DNA of 64,000 nucleotides from Ornithodoros turicata (lineage: Eukaryota; Arthropoda; Arachnida; Ixodida; Argasidae): assembly GCF_037126465.1 (NCBI RefSeq), contig NC_088201.1:139006376-139070375 (forward strand), given 5' to 3'. This document shows, in pieces, positions 43,880 through 53,250 of the stretch (positions are counted from its first letter, which is position 1; the number at the start of each line of letters is the position of its first letter). The notes beneath the pieces were generated by a model. It was not told the origin of the DNA, searched no databases, and saw only the letters and a program-made list of their open reading frames with translations. The position numbers were made by a program, and so were the translations under genes.

Positions 43880-45400
43880 GTGAGACTTTCGTTCGCCAAT
43901 CCTGGATCACCACCCCATGCTCTACCACCTACTGCTGTGAAGCCTATGGCAGCGCACATAGCGAGCTTCCTGCACAGCGCATGCGTATTTCACCAGAGTC
44001 TGCCAGAAGCGATGGTAGCCGGTAGGCCTAATCCCCGGTTCACGAAGAATTTTTCATCAAATCTTGGGTAAGTTTCGATTAATATAGTTACTAGAAGCGC
44101 CCAGGAGACAGATTTGATCACAATGGGACGAATATTTGCCTCAAATGTTCCATTTCGATCATCCACCCAAGCTACTTAAACTGGTGGTTTAAGCCCCATG
44201 CATTTGAATGGGACGTATTTTAAACTAGGGGAGGGGCTAGTTTAACATCGGTCTAAGTATACGTTGCAACTACTGTGGACGTGTGTGTTGAAAAAACTAT
44301 CGTAGATTGGTTGCGGTAGGTGATGTTGCACTAATTCGAAGTTAACTGGTAAAAATTAAGCAGAATCGTTTTAAATGCACGGTTAGTAAACAAAAACGGC
44401 GTAACGCTTGACCGGGGTTACGAAATGCGGCTGTTGTTTTTAGAAGGCGCTATTGCGAACTTTTGCATGACAAACGTAAAAAGCACCGCAAAGAGAGTGA
44501 CATCGACATGTGCCACTGGACAAAATCCATATACCAATCCAAGGGACCGAGAGAGCGTGCGGATGGCCGAACGTCAATGTGCATCTTCAAAAACAAAGCA
44601 TAAGTAGTGCTGGCGCTTATTATGAGCGTTATCTCCTGTGATACACACTGTAAGCACCCCTGTCATTGTACAGTAAGAGCAATGTTTGTTGCGAGCCCCG
44701 ATGGAGAAATTGGGGGCGTTATCCACTGGCATGCTTATCAACCATCCCAGTATCTACCATCTCTTCGCAGCGTATCTAATCTCCAGAAACTGATCACTGA
44801 TAGGACTGATCATAAAGTGCATTAGCGTCTTGCGGCTGTTGTGTGGGTACTATCAAGGGATGGAGATATTGCATGTTGTTGCACTACACTTAACACGAAA
44901 TCTGAGCAGATTTTACGTTCCCCGATTATGAAAATACCGGAGCAAAAGCTAAGGAGGTCCTCATTTCCCCTGGATTCACATGCAAGCATAGATGAAACTG
45001 AAATGTGTGTTTTACTTATTTCAGCATGCCACAGCAGAACAGACCAATAAAAATATGTTATTCAGGTATCGTGTTGCCACTGCTACATTAGAAAACATTC
45101 AAAGGGACAGCTGCTTACTTCTATATTGATTTATCATTTGGTAACAGTAGATGTGCTTTTGTAGGGCTGCTTCTGCAAAAGACACTACACAGCAATGTGC
45201 TAAAGGAGGCTGCAAACCTTTGGGAAGCGTCATTACTATTGCAGGTACATAACCATGACCAATCACTGACAGCTTTTCTGCATTGTATAAGCACATATAT
45301 TCTGGAGATCCTCTCTTGAAAATTTCTGCTATGGACTCATTCATCACAACAACTTTGTATTTGTGAGCTTTTTGTTTATATTCAGACAATAAAGGCTATT
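43880..45400. other. Interior of the 6.8-kb element, left part: unassigned frames
   Basis: Plus frames at 43880-44071, 44425-44607 and 44607-44825, and a minus frame at 45099-45389 (96 codons), show no domain that I recognise. The plus frame at 43880 ends near a GGTAAGT donor-like site at about 44069, so a first exon is possible. The inner phrase TACTTAAACTGGTGGTTTAA near 44172 echoes the terminal repeat. Confidence 0.3.
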
Positions 45401-45799
45401 ACGTAGTTCCACAAGGATGACTTTTTTTCATAGAAGCGTGCACTCTGCATATCCTGCTCAATTAGTTGTCAAGGTCACATGAGAACATAAGTGAGCAATG
45501 GCGCACAAGGAAAAAAAAAATCCTTGCTACATTCCACATGCTGACTCCACCAATATATCTGAGGTGTCGTACTGCAGTACGTTTGAATTGCACAGGAATA
45601 AAGGGCAATGTGTACAGAAACTTTGAAGCTCTCTTGCTCCTGTTGAACTGCACTTAAAGTTGAAAATTAGATCAACTGCAATTACTGCATATAGCACCTT
45701 CCAGATGAATATAACAAAACATAGGCTACAGACTCATCAATAGATAGTATTGACAATTATAACAGGAGTCAGCTGGTTCATGCAACATCAAAATGGAAA

Positions 45800-46205
45800 T
45801 GTCGTTCCTCCATACTGCAGCATGAGCGCATGAATAAATTGTACATGGCCACATGACAGTTGTCAACTACTTAAAAGAAAGTTAGCTTGCGTTGACATGG
45901 GTACAGATTTGTCCAGCCACTGCAGCCGTCTATATCCACACTGAGCACACGAGCACATGGAAGAGCATGCACCCATGTTAACAGTAGCTATCGTTCTTTT
46001 ACGTTACTGACAGCTGCCGTATGGCCGCATAGTTTATTTCTGTGCTCATGTGTTCAGTGTGGATATAGACGACAGTAGTAAAGCAGGGTAAACAAGCACC
46101 CATGTTACACTAGCTCTCCTCCTTTTACGTCGTTGATAGCTGTCATATGGCCACAGAGTTTATCCATGTGCTCATCTGTTCAGTGTGAATACAGCGCTAA
46201 ACAAA
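45800..46205. repeat. Three diverged copies of a unit of about 100 bp, one inverted
   Basis: Plus copies at about 45968-46075 and 46097-46200 share ACCCATGTTA, TCTTTTACGT/CCTTTTACGT, ATGGCC(G/A)CA and TGTTCAGTGTG. An inverted, more diverged copy lies at about 45800-45905. They sit inside the 6.8-kb insertion and could be internal promoter or binding repeats, or an old minisatellite. Confidence 0.55.
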
Positions 46206-46391
46206 AAATCGTGTCCCTTTTGTGCCTCCTGAAGCTCAAGGCTTTTCTTTCAAGCAAAAATGTACGCATGCTGTTCTGCATCATTTTGTGAGCAGGACTG
46301 TTAAAAATTACTCGACGCACTGCAGCTTTGCACTGGTGTGATCTGTGCACTCTTTTTGTGTAGCCTCATATCCTGTAGAGGTAAATCTTAA

Positions 46392-46569
46392 ACATGAACA
46401 TGTTTGACACAGGTGTGCCTGGTTGGGTAGAAACTGAACAGGATCAACGTGGCTCCAACCAAAGTTAGCCCTGTTAGTTCGTCACCCCTGAAGAAGGAGC
46501 CGGTTCGGCTCCGAAACGTCGGGACCCCTCTTTCGAGCTAACTGTGGTTGGAGCCACGTTGATCCTGTT
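46392..46569. mobile_element. 178-bp hairpin insertion with 14-bp target duplication
   Basis: Direct copies GAGGTAAATCTTAA lie at 46378-46391 and 46570-46583. The inserted sequence contains a strong hairpin (46439-46567) with arms CAGGATCAACGTGGCTCCAA and its inverse, and a middle reading GGAGCCGGTTCGGCTCCGAAACG (itself a small hairpin, given here as three overlapping parts: GGAGCCG, GTTCGGCTCC, GAAACG). A 14-bp duplication suggests retroposition rather than cut-and-paste. Confidence 0.8.
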
Positions 46570-46583
46570 GAGGTAAATCTTAA

Positions 46584-49500
46584 GAATCGAAAACACATTC
46601 CTATGGAATCATGCCACATGATTTATCCACCTGCATCCACATTGCAATCATGCTTCTATTCATCGCAAATGCCACAATACCTCTAATTGTAATAAGAAAA
46701 TTTATTGACGGTAACAACATACAACACACCCGAAACACTACCCTCTAATTTGGCTGTGTTGTGCATGTCTTCGTGTTCTGAATAGCTGAGTTACAAAATA
46801 GTGAACCAAACCAAATCCTGCTAATATGCCCATATGTGTAGTACATCACTTTACCTTCAATTATGTTACAACTTGCTCTCCTTGCACTAGCTCAGGTGCA
46901 TGCTAAGTGTCCACGGTTTTTGCTGTATGACATGTCCTGTACATTGGTACTCTCATTTCACACCAGCTCTCCTCTTCCTTGACTCGCACTCCACCCATAA
47001 ATGTACAGCAGTGAGTGGAGAATAAACAGAATATCGGCATACTACGGTCACAAAGTTCTGGTGTAACTAGGAATGTGTTATCAGCATCATGACAAATGAT
47101 TCTAACATCTATGGATCTGTCATTTGAAACAGTGCTGGAATGCTGTTGCAATACAAGATACCACGTACATACATTTACTGTTGGAAAGCCTTCACATCAT
47201 CACCAGGAGAATATGTGGCGTCTCGTGCACACTGCTTTCACTGCATGACTGGCACCAAATGCCTGTGACGTATGATTGTATATGTGTCAAACCTGATTAT
47301 TTATTTTGTTTCAGGTAAGCCGTTCTTCAATGCCATATGTGAAGAAAATAATTGCTATACAAATTTATTGCTATTCAAATATGTGACTGGCATTAGCTTA
47401 GGCACACCATGCCATGCCCCACAAAAAACATGTCTGTGTAAGAGCTAGCTTCACCATAGGTTCAGAAATCTTGTGGTTGTGTGTGTGGAATTTTTCATTT
47501 CTTTTTAATGGGAAATTGACAGTACTACTGTTTCTTTTTAGAACCCCCCCTCCCCCCACATTTTCTATGGCACTCTTAGGGGTGCTAAAGTTCAGTAAAG
47601 TGGACCGAAGTAGTTAGTACATGCTCTTCTTGGGTGTGCCAACGTAATGCATATGGCCAGAATCTGTGAAACTGTTGCTTTGGGTGCTGGTATCTTGCAA
47701 ACCATCTCCCATATGACATGTATTAATTACCAGAAGTTGCCTGAAGGCTCTGCATGTCCACCACTCATTACTGAAGTTAGGTGGTTAGTCATGCAGAGGC
47801 ATCTACATTATCTTACCACGAATTCAGCATTTTGTCCCATAAATCTGTTCCCAGGCTTTGTCCTTGATGATACAGTACACCATGCTCACTACATTAAACT
47901 GTTCAGCTGCATAGATTTGTGGTGACACAACTGGATCAATATGTCGGCTTCTGCAAAGTGACAACTACCAATGTGTAAAAAAAAATAACTAAAATTGCAG
48001 AAGAAAGATATACAATCATGTAAATTTTAATAAAAGTAATACAGCACATTGTAGCTAAGATGCACATGATTTCAAGTTGCATCCTTTTCTTTGTATAAGC
48101 TTATTTGCATTGCGTCCAATTTTCCACTGCAGACTTCCCCTTACGGTATGATACAGGTCAATGTAGAAAGCGAGCAGACAATAATCAGTGCTGCTGTTTG
48201 CTGTAGCACTGAGATTTTATGGTAGAATGAGCATCTCTAGGTGTGCCTTGCTGTAGTATTCCACTGTGTTGCTTCTCAAGAAATAGCACAATCTCTCAGT
48301 ACAAAGGTGCGCAGTCAAACTGCATAACCACACAGTGCAGAAATGCAGCCTGTGCAATAATTTTTCATAGCTTTATCATCTGTGTAAACGAAAATTAGTT
48401 GAAGCAGGCCACAAATACGGATGATACAAACATGTAAGCCTCAAACGCCCAGTTGCTGAGTTGCTTGAATCATCGTCTGTATTTCTGGATGTCTGCAATC
48501 CAGTAAAGCATGGAAAACTGGAATAGTCTGAGAACTATTGCATGACTGGAAAACTACAAAAAATGTCAAGAAAGCGGTGAAGAGCTGCTGAAGTAAAAAT
48601 TCCCTAAATAAGTTTACACAATTGTACAATGGCGATTATCTTTCTCATGGCATCACACAGGCCTCTTATGTCATTTCACAGTCAAAGTTGAGTGATCTGT
48701 GTAAGAGTGAAGTGATAACTGTAACTGCATCGCTATGCAAATTCTTTTGTAAATTTTAAAAAAAGCCTGAATAAGGAGTGATTTCAAAGATCGTAGTGAA
48801 TGATGCAGTCGTCTTCCTTCTGTCCACGTCTCTTTGCTGCGGAATGAATTCGTACCAACTACCCCGCCTTCATATGCTTGTTTAGTGCATGATGTGCTGT
48901 TGGCAGCCGTATTATAGCATGGCATGAGCTGTGGGGAGTTTTTAGGCATTGGTGGTGGTGATGGTTTGGCATGTAATGGTACGATGATAATGCCAGTGAA
49001 ATTGCTTACAATGCCAGTATGGAGTCGAGAGAGAAGTTTGTAAAGAATGAGCATGGAAAAATAGATAAGTCCCCAACCAGGTGTGTAGAAGTGTTTCCTG
49101 AAAAAGTGTTTCCTGAATAATATATGGCTTTGAACAAATAAGCTCAACACAATTATTGAACAAAATGGCAGCACAGGCTTGTTTGTGGCTGATGTTGCAG
49201 CTGTTGTTGTGTGTGTTTTCTTTGGTTCTTTGCTGTTTGCTCCATCCTTGAAACACCACTATTGAACCCGGTATAAGATATCCTTCTTTACGAGGTATTT
49301 GGTTCATTTTAACATCTGTATTTTGTAAACACAGTCTCAATAAACTACAAATTCTGAATGGCTCGGATGCAGTGTAATGGCATTAAAGTGTGGCCGTTTA
49401 TTTTTGCAATTATTACGTCTGTGATGTCAAGTGCATCATAGCAGATGACAAGTAAGGACAAATATATACATTAGGTGTGTTCCCATTGTGCGAAATTTCA

Positions 49501-49900
49501 TCAGAGCAAGAGACAGTCGCAACGTAATGATGTATCTTTGTTGGCTGAACAGAACAATCAATTTAGTGCTTAATGATTTTTACAATAATCTTATATGCTG
49601 AAATGCAGAAATAAAGGAGATCAGAGGTAAGCACAGCACCGCACTAACAGGGGGTCACGACACTGGCAACTTCCACGCTCACAAGCAGGGACGCCCTAAG
49701 TAACTGACGAAAACAGCGCTAAACAAACAAAGAAAAAAAAACACACACACACATGACGAGGACGTAAACAAGGCAGCACCATGAGTACGTTTTCCGTAGG
49801 AGTCACACTCCAAAGAAACACAGCCAGCAAAGAGATGGTCTAACGCGTTGCAGATTTGTGACACGTTGAAAGTACCACGTCAAGTTATGCGTATGGGAGT
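46584..49900. other. Interior of the 6.8-kb element, right part: no recognised gene
   Basis: Frames of 60-167 codons on both strands (for example 48671-49174 minus) show no motif. A (CA)n tract lies near 49735-49755. Nothing here is supported as a gene. Confidence 0.35.
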
Positions 49901-49927
49901 CGCCTGCAGGATAAGGTCACCCTTGCA

Positions 49928-50449
49928 TCAGTGTTCTTTCTGTTTACATAGCCTACAGTGATCAAGCACTTGTACACACGTTGCGAACGTGATATCAGGC
50001 TCGAAAGCGTATAAAAGACTCTGCTGGAATGCCCCATCAATCGAGAGGCTATCTTGATCGTTGCAGTTCACCACACAGGCCGCACAACAGACGATAAAAA
50101 AGCGATGGTCGATGCGGATGATGTTATTATACGCATCCACAATCGACGACCGAACACCGACAAAAGCACAACGATCACCTGCGCGAGGATATCTACTGCT
50201 GCCTTTCAAATAACATGGCAAACGCTCTCTTTTTAGCGACCATATCAAGAGCTTGTCATTCACAAATACAGAGGTAGGCATAACGCATAACCGACGATTA
50301 CCGACACCCCGATCCGCAAACACCTGCAGCAGCGCCAGCGCCGCCTGAACTTTTCTTCCGTTAACATCATAATCAAAAAACAAACGGGAGCCTTCCTCTT
50401 CACAATCCTGTCGTCTGCTATCTGCTACGTTCTCCCTCCCCTCAACCAT
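49928..50449 (-). CDS. Hypothetical 173-codon frame near the right end of the 6.8-kb insertion
   Basis: This is the longest frame of the insertion and starts with an ATG about 140 bp inside the right terminus. The N-terminal part is acidic (MVEGRENVADSRRQDCEEEG). The middle has hydrophobic and basic alternation (RRLCVMPTSVFVNDKLL). The C-terminal end is cysteine-rich (FFIVCCAACVVNC and CVQVLDHCRLC). I do not recognise a family. Its position just inside a terminus, pointing inwards, fits a first exon of an element-borne gene. It could equally be chance. Confidence 0.35.
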   Translation of the reverse strand: MVEGRENVADSRRQDCEEEGSRLFFDYDVNGRKVQAALALLQVFADRGVGNRRLCVMPTSVFVNDKLLIWSLKRERLPCYLKGSSRYPRAGDRCAFVGVRSSIVDAYNNIIRIDHRFFIVCCAACVVNCNDQDSLSIDGAFQQSLLYAFEPDITFATCVQVLDHCRLCKQKEH

Positions 50450-50590
50450 CTCGTGCCAATGTCAATAGCGCGCATGCGTTGTGGTCGCCCTTTGGTCAAC
50501 CGCTCTTCATAGCCGGAGAGATCACGTGATCGATTTAAACCCGACGTCACTAAACCAATGGTTCAATTCGGCTGGTGAATACGGACTATA

Positions 50591-50841
50591 GAGTATCAGA
50601 CGAGTGAATACTTGAAACAAAATCAAAACAATAATTCTCACGACAGGTGGAGATTATAGCATTCTAAACCAGATAATAAAATTTTAATCAATAAAATAAA
50701 CATAGATATGCTTTTAATCAAGTGTAGATGTGCACTTGAAAACAGAAGGGTCAATTGCTCTACATTGAAAAGATGGACAGATTTTGTACTCGATACCATA
50801 AGTCATGGGAAGATGTGATAAAAAACTGCTTCGAAAAGGAG
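50591..50841 (+). repeat. Left terminal inverted repeat, inner part
   Basis: This is the continuation of 40890-43817. It matches the inverse of 53214-53465 at nearly every base and ends in the phrase TCGAAAAGGAG, where the two arms diverge. An open frame crosses the arm end in both arms (MDRFCTRYHKSWEDVIKN here on the plus strand from 50773). Confidence 0.92.
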
Positions 50842-51394
50842 AAGACGTTTCGGCAACCCGCCGGGCCGCGTTTCCCCAATGCCGTACCCGAAACCGAACG
50901 CGATTCTGCGCCCGACGCTTTAACGCGGTACCGCACGCGAGCGTGTTGCTTTTTCTGGAAACGAGTTCGTCGACCCGGGTGACCCTTTCTTCGAGTCTTA
51001 AGTAAATTTTCGTTCGAAAAATATTCGTAACTTTTAATATCCGCGACATAAAGAATTCGCATTATGTTATAGTGTATACAGAAAATATCAATCCATTCGA
51101 ATAACTTCTCTGACATCATCAAAGAGTGCTCGTCAAAGTGAGCGACCTAAAGCTTGCGTATTGTGAAATTACACATTCTACAACACCGATCATAAATCGC
51201 AATACCTGTTCAAATTGTAATTAAACTCTTACTGATGTGTGGTAGTCACCACTTCTCCTGAATGTGAATCGATAAATTTTAGCAATTAATTCACAATCAA
51301 ATATCTTGTATAGTATGTGTGAGTATATGCACAACTTTTTAATCTATATCTTAGAAAAATGCAAGAAATAGCGTGCAGTTTTGATTTTGAAAAT

Positions 51395-51751
51395 TTAAAG
51401 AAGAAAATTACCTTTAGTGTGGAATTTGCGTGTTACAACGTTATGAGCTAAAGACTTATAAATTAAAGTATGGCCTTTCCAATTGTAGTGCCCAGATGTC
51501 ATGACACTAAAATAATGTGATAGGTTTTCTGTATGGTTACGGGTAATCTCAAGTATATTTTGTGAATTGGATCTACGTTTATGTGTGACCTGCGCTGATC
51601 CGGTTATTATAATTAATATAGCATATCTTCCATTGTGTTTATGCATAACGCTCATCTTCATTGTAGATTGGTTAAGCACTTCTGATGGCTGTTGTGTGTA
51701 GAAATGTAGACTTGGCTTGTACGTCGTGCTCGTAAAATCTTTCGTTTGCAT
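51395..51751 (-). CDS. Hypothetical protein of the Maverick-like element (118 codons from ATG)
   Basis: The frame is open from 51856, with its first ATG at 51751. It contains FTSTTYKPSLHFYTQQPSEV, then an internal hydrophobic stretch (YAILIIITG), and is rich in Ser, Thr, His and Asn. No known domain, signal peptide or catalytic motif is seen. It lies in the unique interior, on the same strand as the two frames at 52439-53250. Multi-exon structure cannot be excluded. Confidence 0.4.
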   Translation of the reverse strand: MQTKDFTSTTYKPSLHFYTQQPSEVLNQSTMKMSVMHKHNGRYAILIIITGSAQVTHKRRSNSQNILEITRNHTENLSHYFSVMTSGHYNWKGHTLIYKSLAHNVVTRKFHTKGNFLL

Positions 51752-52438
51752 TGTGGCATCTGATAATAGATTCGCTTTTCGCGAAGGCTTCGTATTATCT
51801 CCCAGGCAGTGAACCCCAATGCGATTGTAAAAGTTGTATCGAATGACCCGCCGCAATCAGTCATCTTGCCTTATTTCCCGTTTTGCCATATCTTGGCCCC
51901 CACTGCAAGCCTTGGACGGCTCCTTTTTCCTACTAAAACAATGGACAACTGTGTTGACAAAAATGTTTATTTATTTCTTCCGCACTCCAATCGGGTTGCT
52001 TGTCAAAGAGGCCTTTTCTTCTTTTACTAAGTCTGGGATAGTGCAACTGATTGAGAAACATACATGCACTGTGGAATTTAATTCATGAAATATGATAAGT
52101 TTTCACATGAGATTAGTGATCCTTTTTGTAATCATAGACCGATGTATCATGTCTCTAAATTTCAATGACCGATCCTTCTCCTGCAATTCTATCCATCGGG
52201 TGTTGAATTTGTTCAGAGTGTAGTCGAGTAAAACCTATTTGGTGGCCAGATCTCATTTCATATGAGAATTCTTACACAAATTGTGGAATATTCGTTTCCT
52301 TAGCGATCATTGTTCTCAGTCTAGCCATGCTAAATGTAAAGTGCTTTTCATTGTGATGCGAAGAATTCATTATAATGATGACAAAGATTACAATTATTGT
52401 TTCATTTATACACTTGTTCATTTCGATAAATTACAGTT

Positions 52439-52786
52439 CTATTTCAAACTCTGAAGTTTTCGTTTGTTGTCTTCATTGATGAATTCCGAAGACATTAAAT
52501 AGTTTATTCTGATTATTGGGCGCTTGAATCCAGCGTTGATTAATGCAGGCGCTATGTTGTCGCCGTGTTTGTATTGCTTCAACAACTTGCACTTTGTCGC
52601 GATGAATTTGCACAGTCTCTTATTGATGCTTCCTTTCTTTGTATGAAGGTTCTTGAATGGCGTACAAGAGAGTATTAGATGAAAATCGTCCGGTGGTCCA
52701 CCGCAATTGATATGTTTGTTGAGTTTCAACAGGTGATAATACATCAGACCTTGCACGACAATATTGAACTTCTGTTGATTCGACAT
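52439..52786 (-). CDS. Hypothetical protein of the Maverick-like element (115 codons from ATG)
   Basis: The frame is open from 52843. The first ATG is at 52786 (MSNQQKFNIVVQGLMYYHLL). It is basic, with many Lys (LCKFIATKCKLLKQYKHG) and a short C-terminal helix-like tail rich in Glu/Lys. I do not recognise a family. It follows the 52855-53250 frame closely on the same strand, so the two could be exons or cistrons of one transcript. Confidence 0.45.
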   Translation of the reverse strand: MSNQQKFNIVVQGLMYYHLLKLNKHINCGGPPDDFHLILSCTPFKNLHTKKGSINKRLCKFIATKCKLLKQYKHGDNIAPALINAGFKRPIIRINYLMSSEFINEDNKRKLQSLK

Positions 52787-52854
52787 CGTTGCAGAGACTG
52801 GTAGAAGAAAATAATTGCGTTGCCGTGGTAGTGGATATATCACGTGATAAGATT

Positions 52855-53250
52855 TTATGTACTTTCCATTACAGATATGTGTAATTTCAACAAATCCGTA
52901 ATGAATCGTGCGATATAGACCGCTTGTATATGATAATTTGATCCGACTGCTTTCTTGATGTACGCAATGCCCATTGCAATGATTACAATTACATCTGGTC
53001 TAGTGTATTTCAATTCTTCGTTGGCAAACCTCAAAAACTCCGCCATCAATCCCAATGGCCCTTCCGACGTTGATGTGCAGATATTTTTATAAGTATTGTA
53101 GATTCGGCATATAAATTCTTGCACCTTCAGTTCTGTAGTTTGTACCATATCTCCGAATACGACCATGTCTAGGACTATTGAAATGCAGCGATAATGAAAT
53201 CGTTTCGCGGCTCCTCCTTTTCGAAGCAGTTTTTTATCACATCTTCCCAT
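52855..53250 (-). CDS. Hypothetical helical protein whose start lies in the inverted repeat (131 codons)
   Basis: The ATG (MGRCDKKLLRKGG) lies in the last bases of the right arm, and the frame then enters the unique interior. The body looks mostly helical: ELKVQEFICRIYNTYKNI, LGLMAEFLRFANEELKY and VIVIIAMGIAYIKKAVG. It has one hydrophobic segment that could be a membrane helix or a buried core helix. No family is recognised. In another frame the arm encodes a different start (MDRFCTRYHKSW), so the true start or a frameshift is uncertain. It is the best coding candidate of the element. Confidence 0.5.
   Translation of the reverse strand: MGRCDKKLLRKGGAAKRFHYRCISIVLDMVVFGDMVQTTELKVQEFICRIYNTYKNICTSTSEGPLGLMAEFLRFANEELKYTRPDVIVIIAMGIAYIKKAVGSNYHIQAVYIARFITDLLKLHISVMEST

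Larger units (their letters stand above)
43818..50587. mobile_element. 6.8-kb insertion with 3-bp target duplication in the left arm
   Basis: Inverted ends AGTCCGTATTCACCA...TTAAACTATTGGTTTAG and the matching right end (TGGTTTAGTGACGTCGGG read inversely) extend about 56 bp. ATA flanks both sides (43815-43817 and 50588-50590). The right arm at about 53465 shows the uninterrupted sequence, which proves an insertion. A 3-bp duplication fits PIF/Harbinger (usually TWA), Zator or Academ. I found no transposase signature. The interior is AT-rich with scattered frames, possibly exons, and includes the insertion at 46392-46569. Confidence 0.85.

Noticed and set aside
44600..44850. Harbinger transposase in the 6.8-kb insertion
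   Set aside because: I compared all frames with the LDATEV, HVER and GDSGY-type blocks and found no convincing match. Only the 3-bp duplication hints at this superfamily.
45462..45657. Mirror frames on both strands as a gene pair
   Set aside because: They arise from the same stop-poor stretch. Neither has a motif.
48671..49340. Overlapping minus frames of 167 and 132 codons in the 6.8-kb insertion as a transposase
   Set aside because: No DDE, RNase H-like or DNA-binding motif is seen, and low-complexity regions suggest chance. Left as unassigned.
50755..50982. Left-arm plus frame continuing into GC-rich sequence as a finished gene
   Set aside because: The second half is Arg/Pro-rich sequence of different base composition and unlike the right-arm continuation. 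The start is of interest but the whole is not supported.
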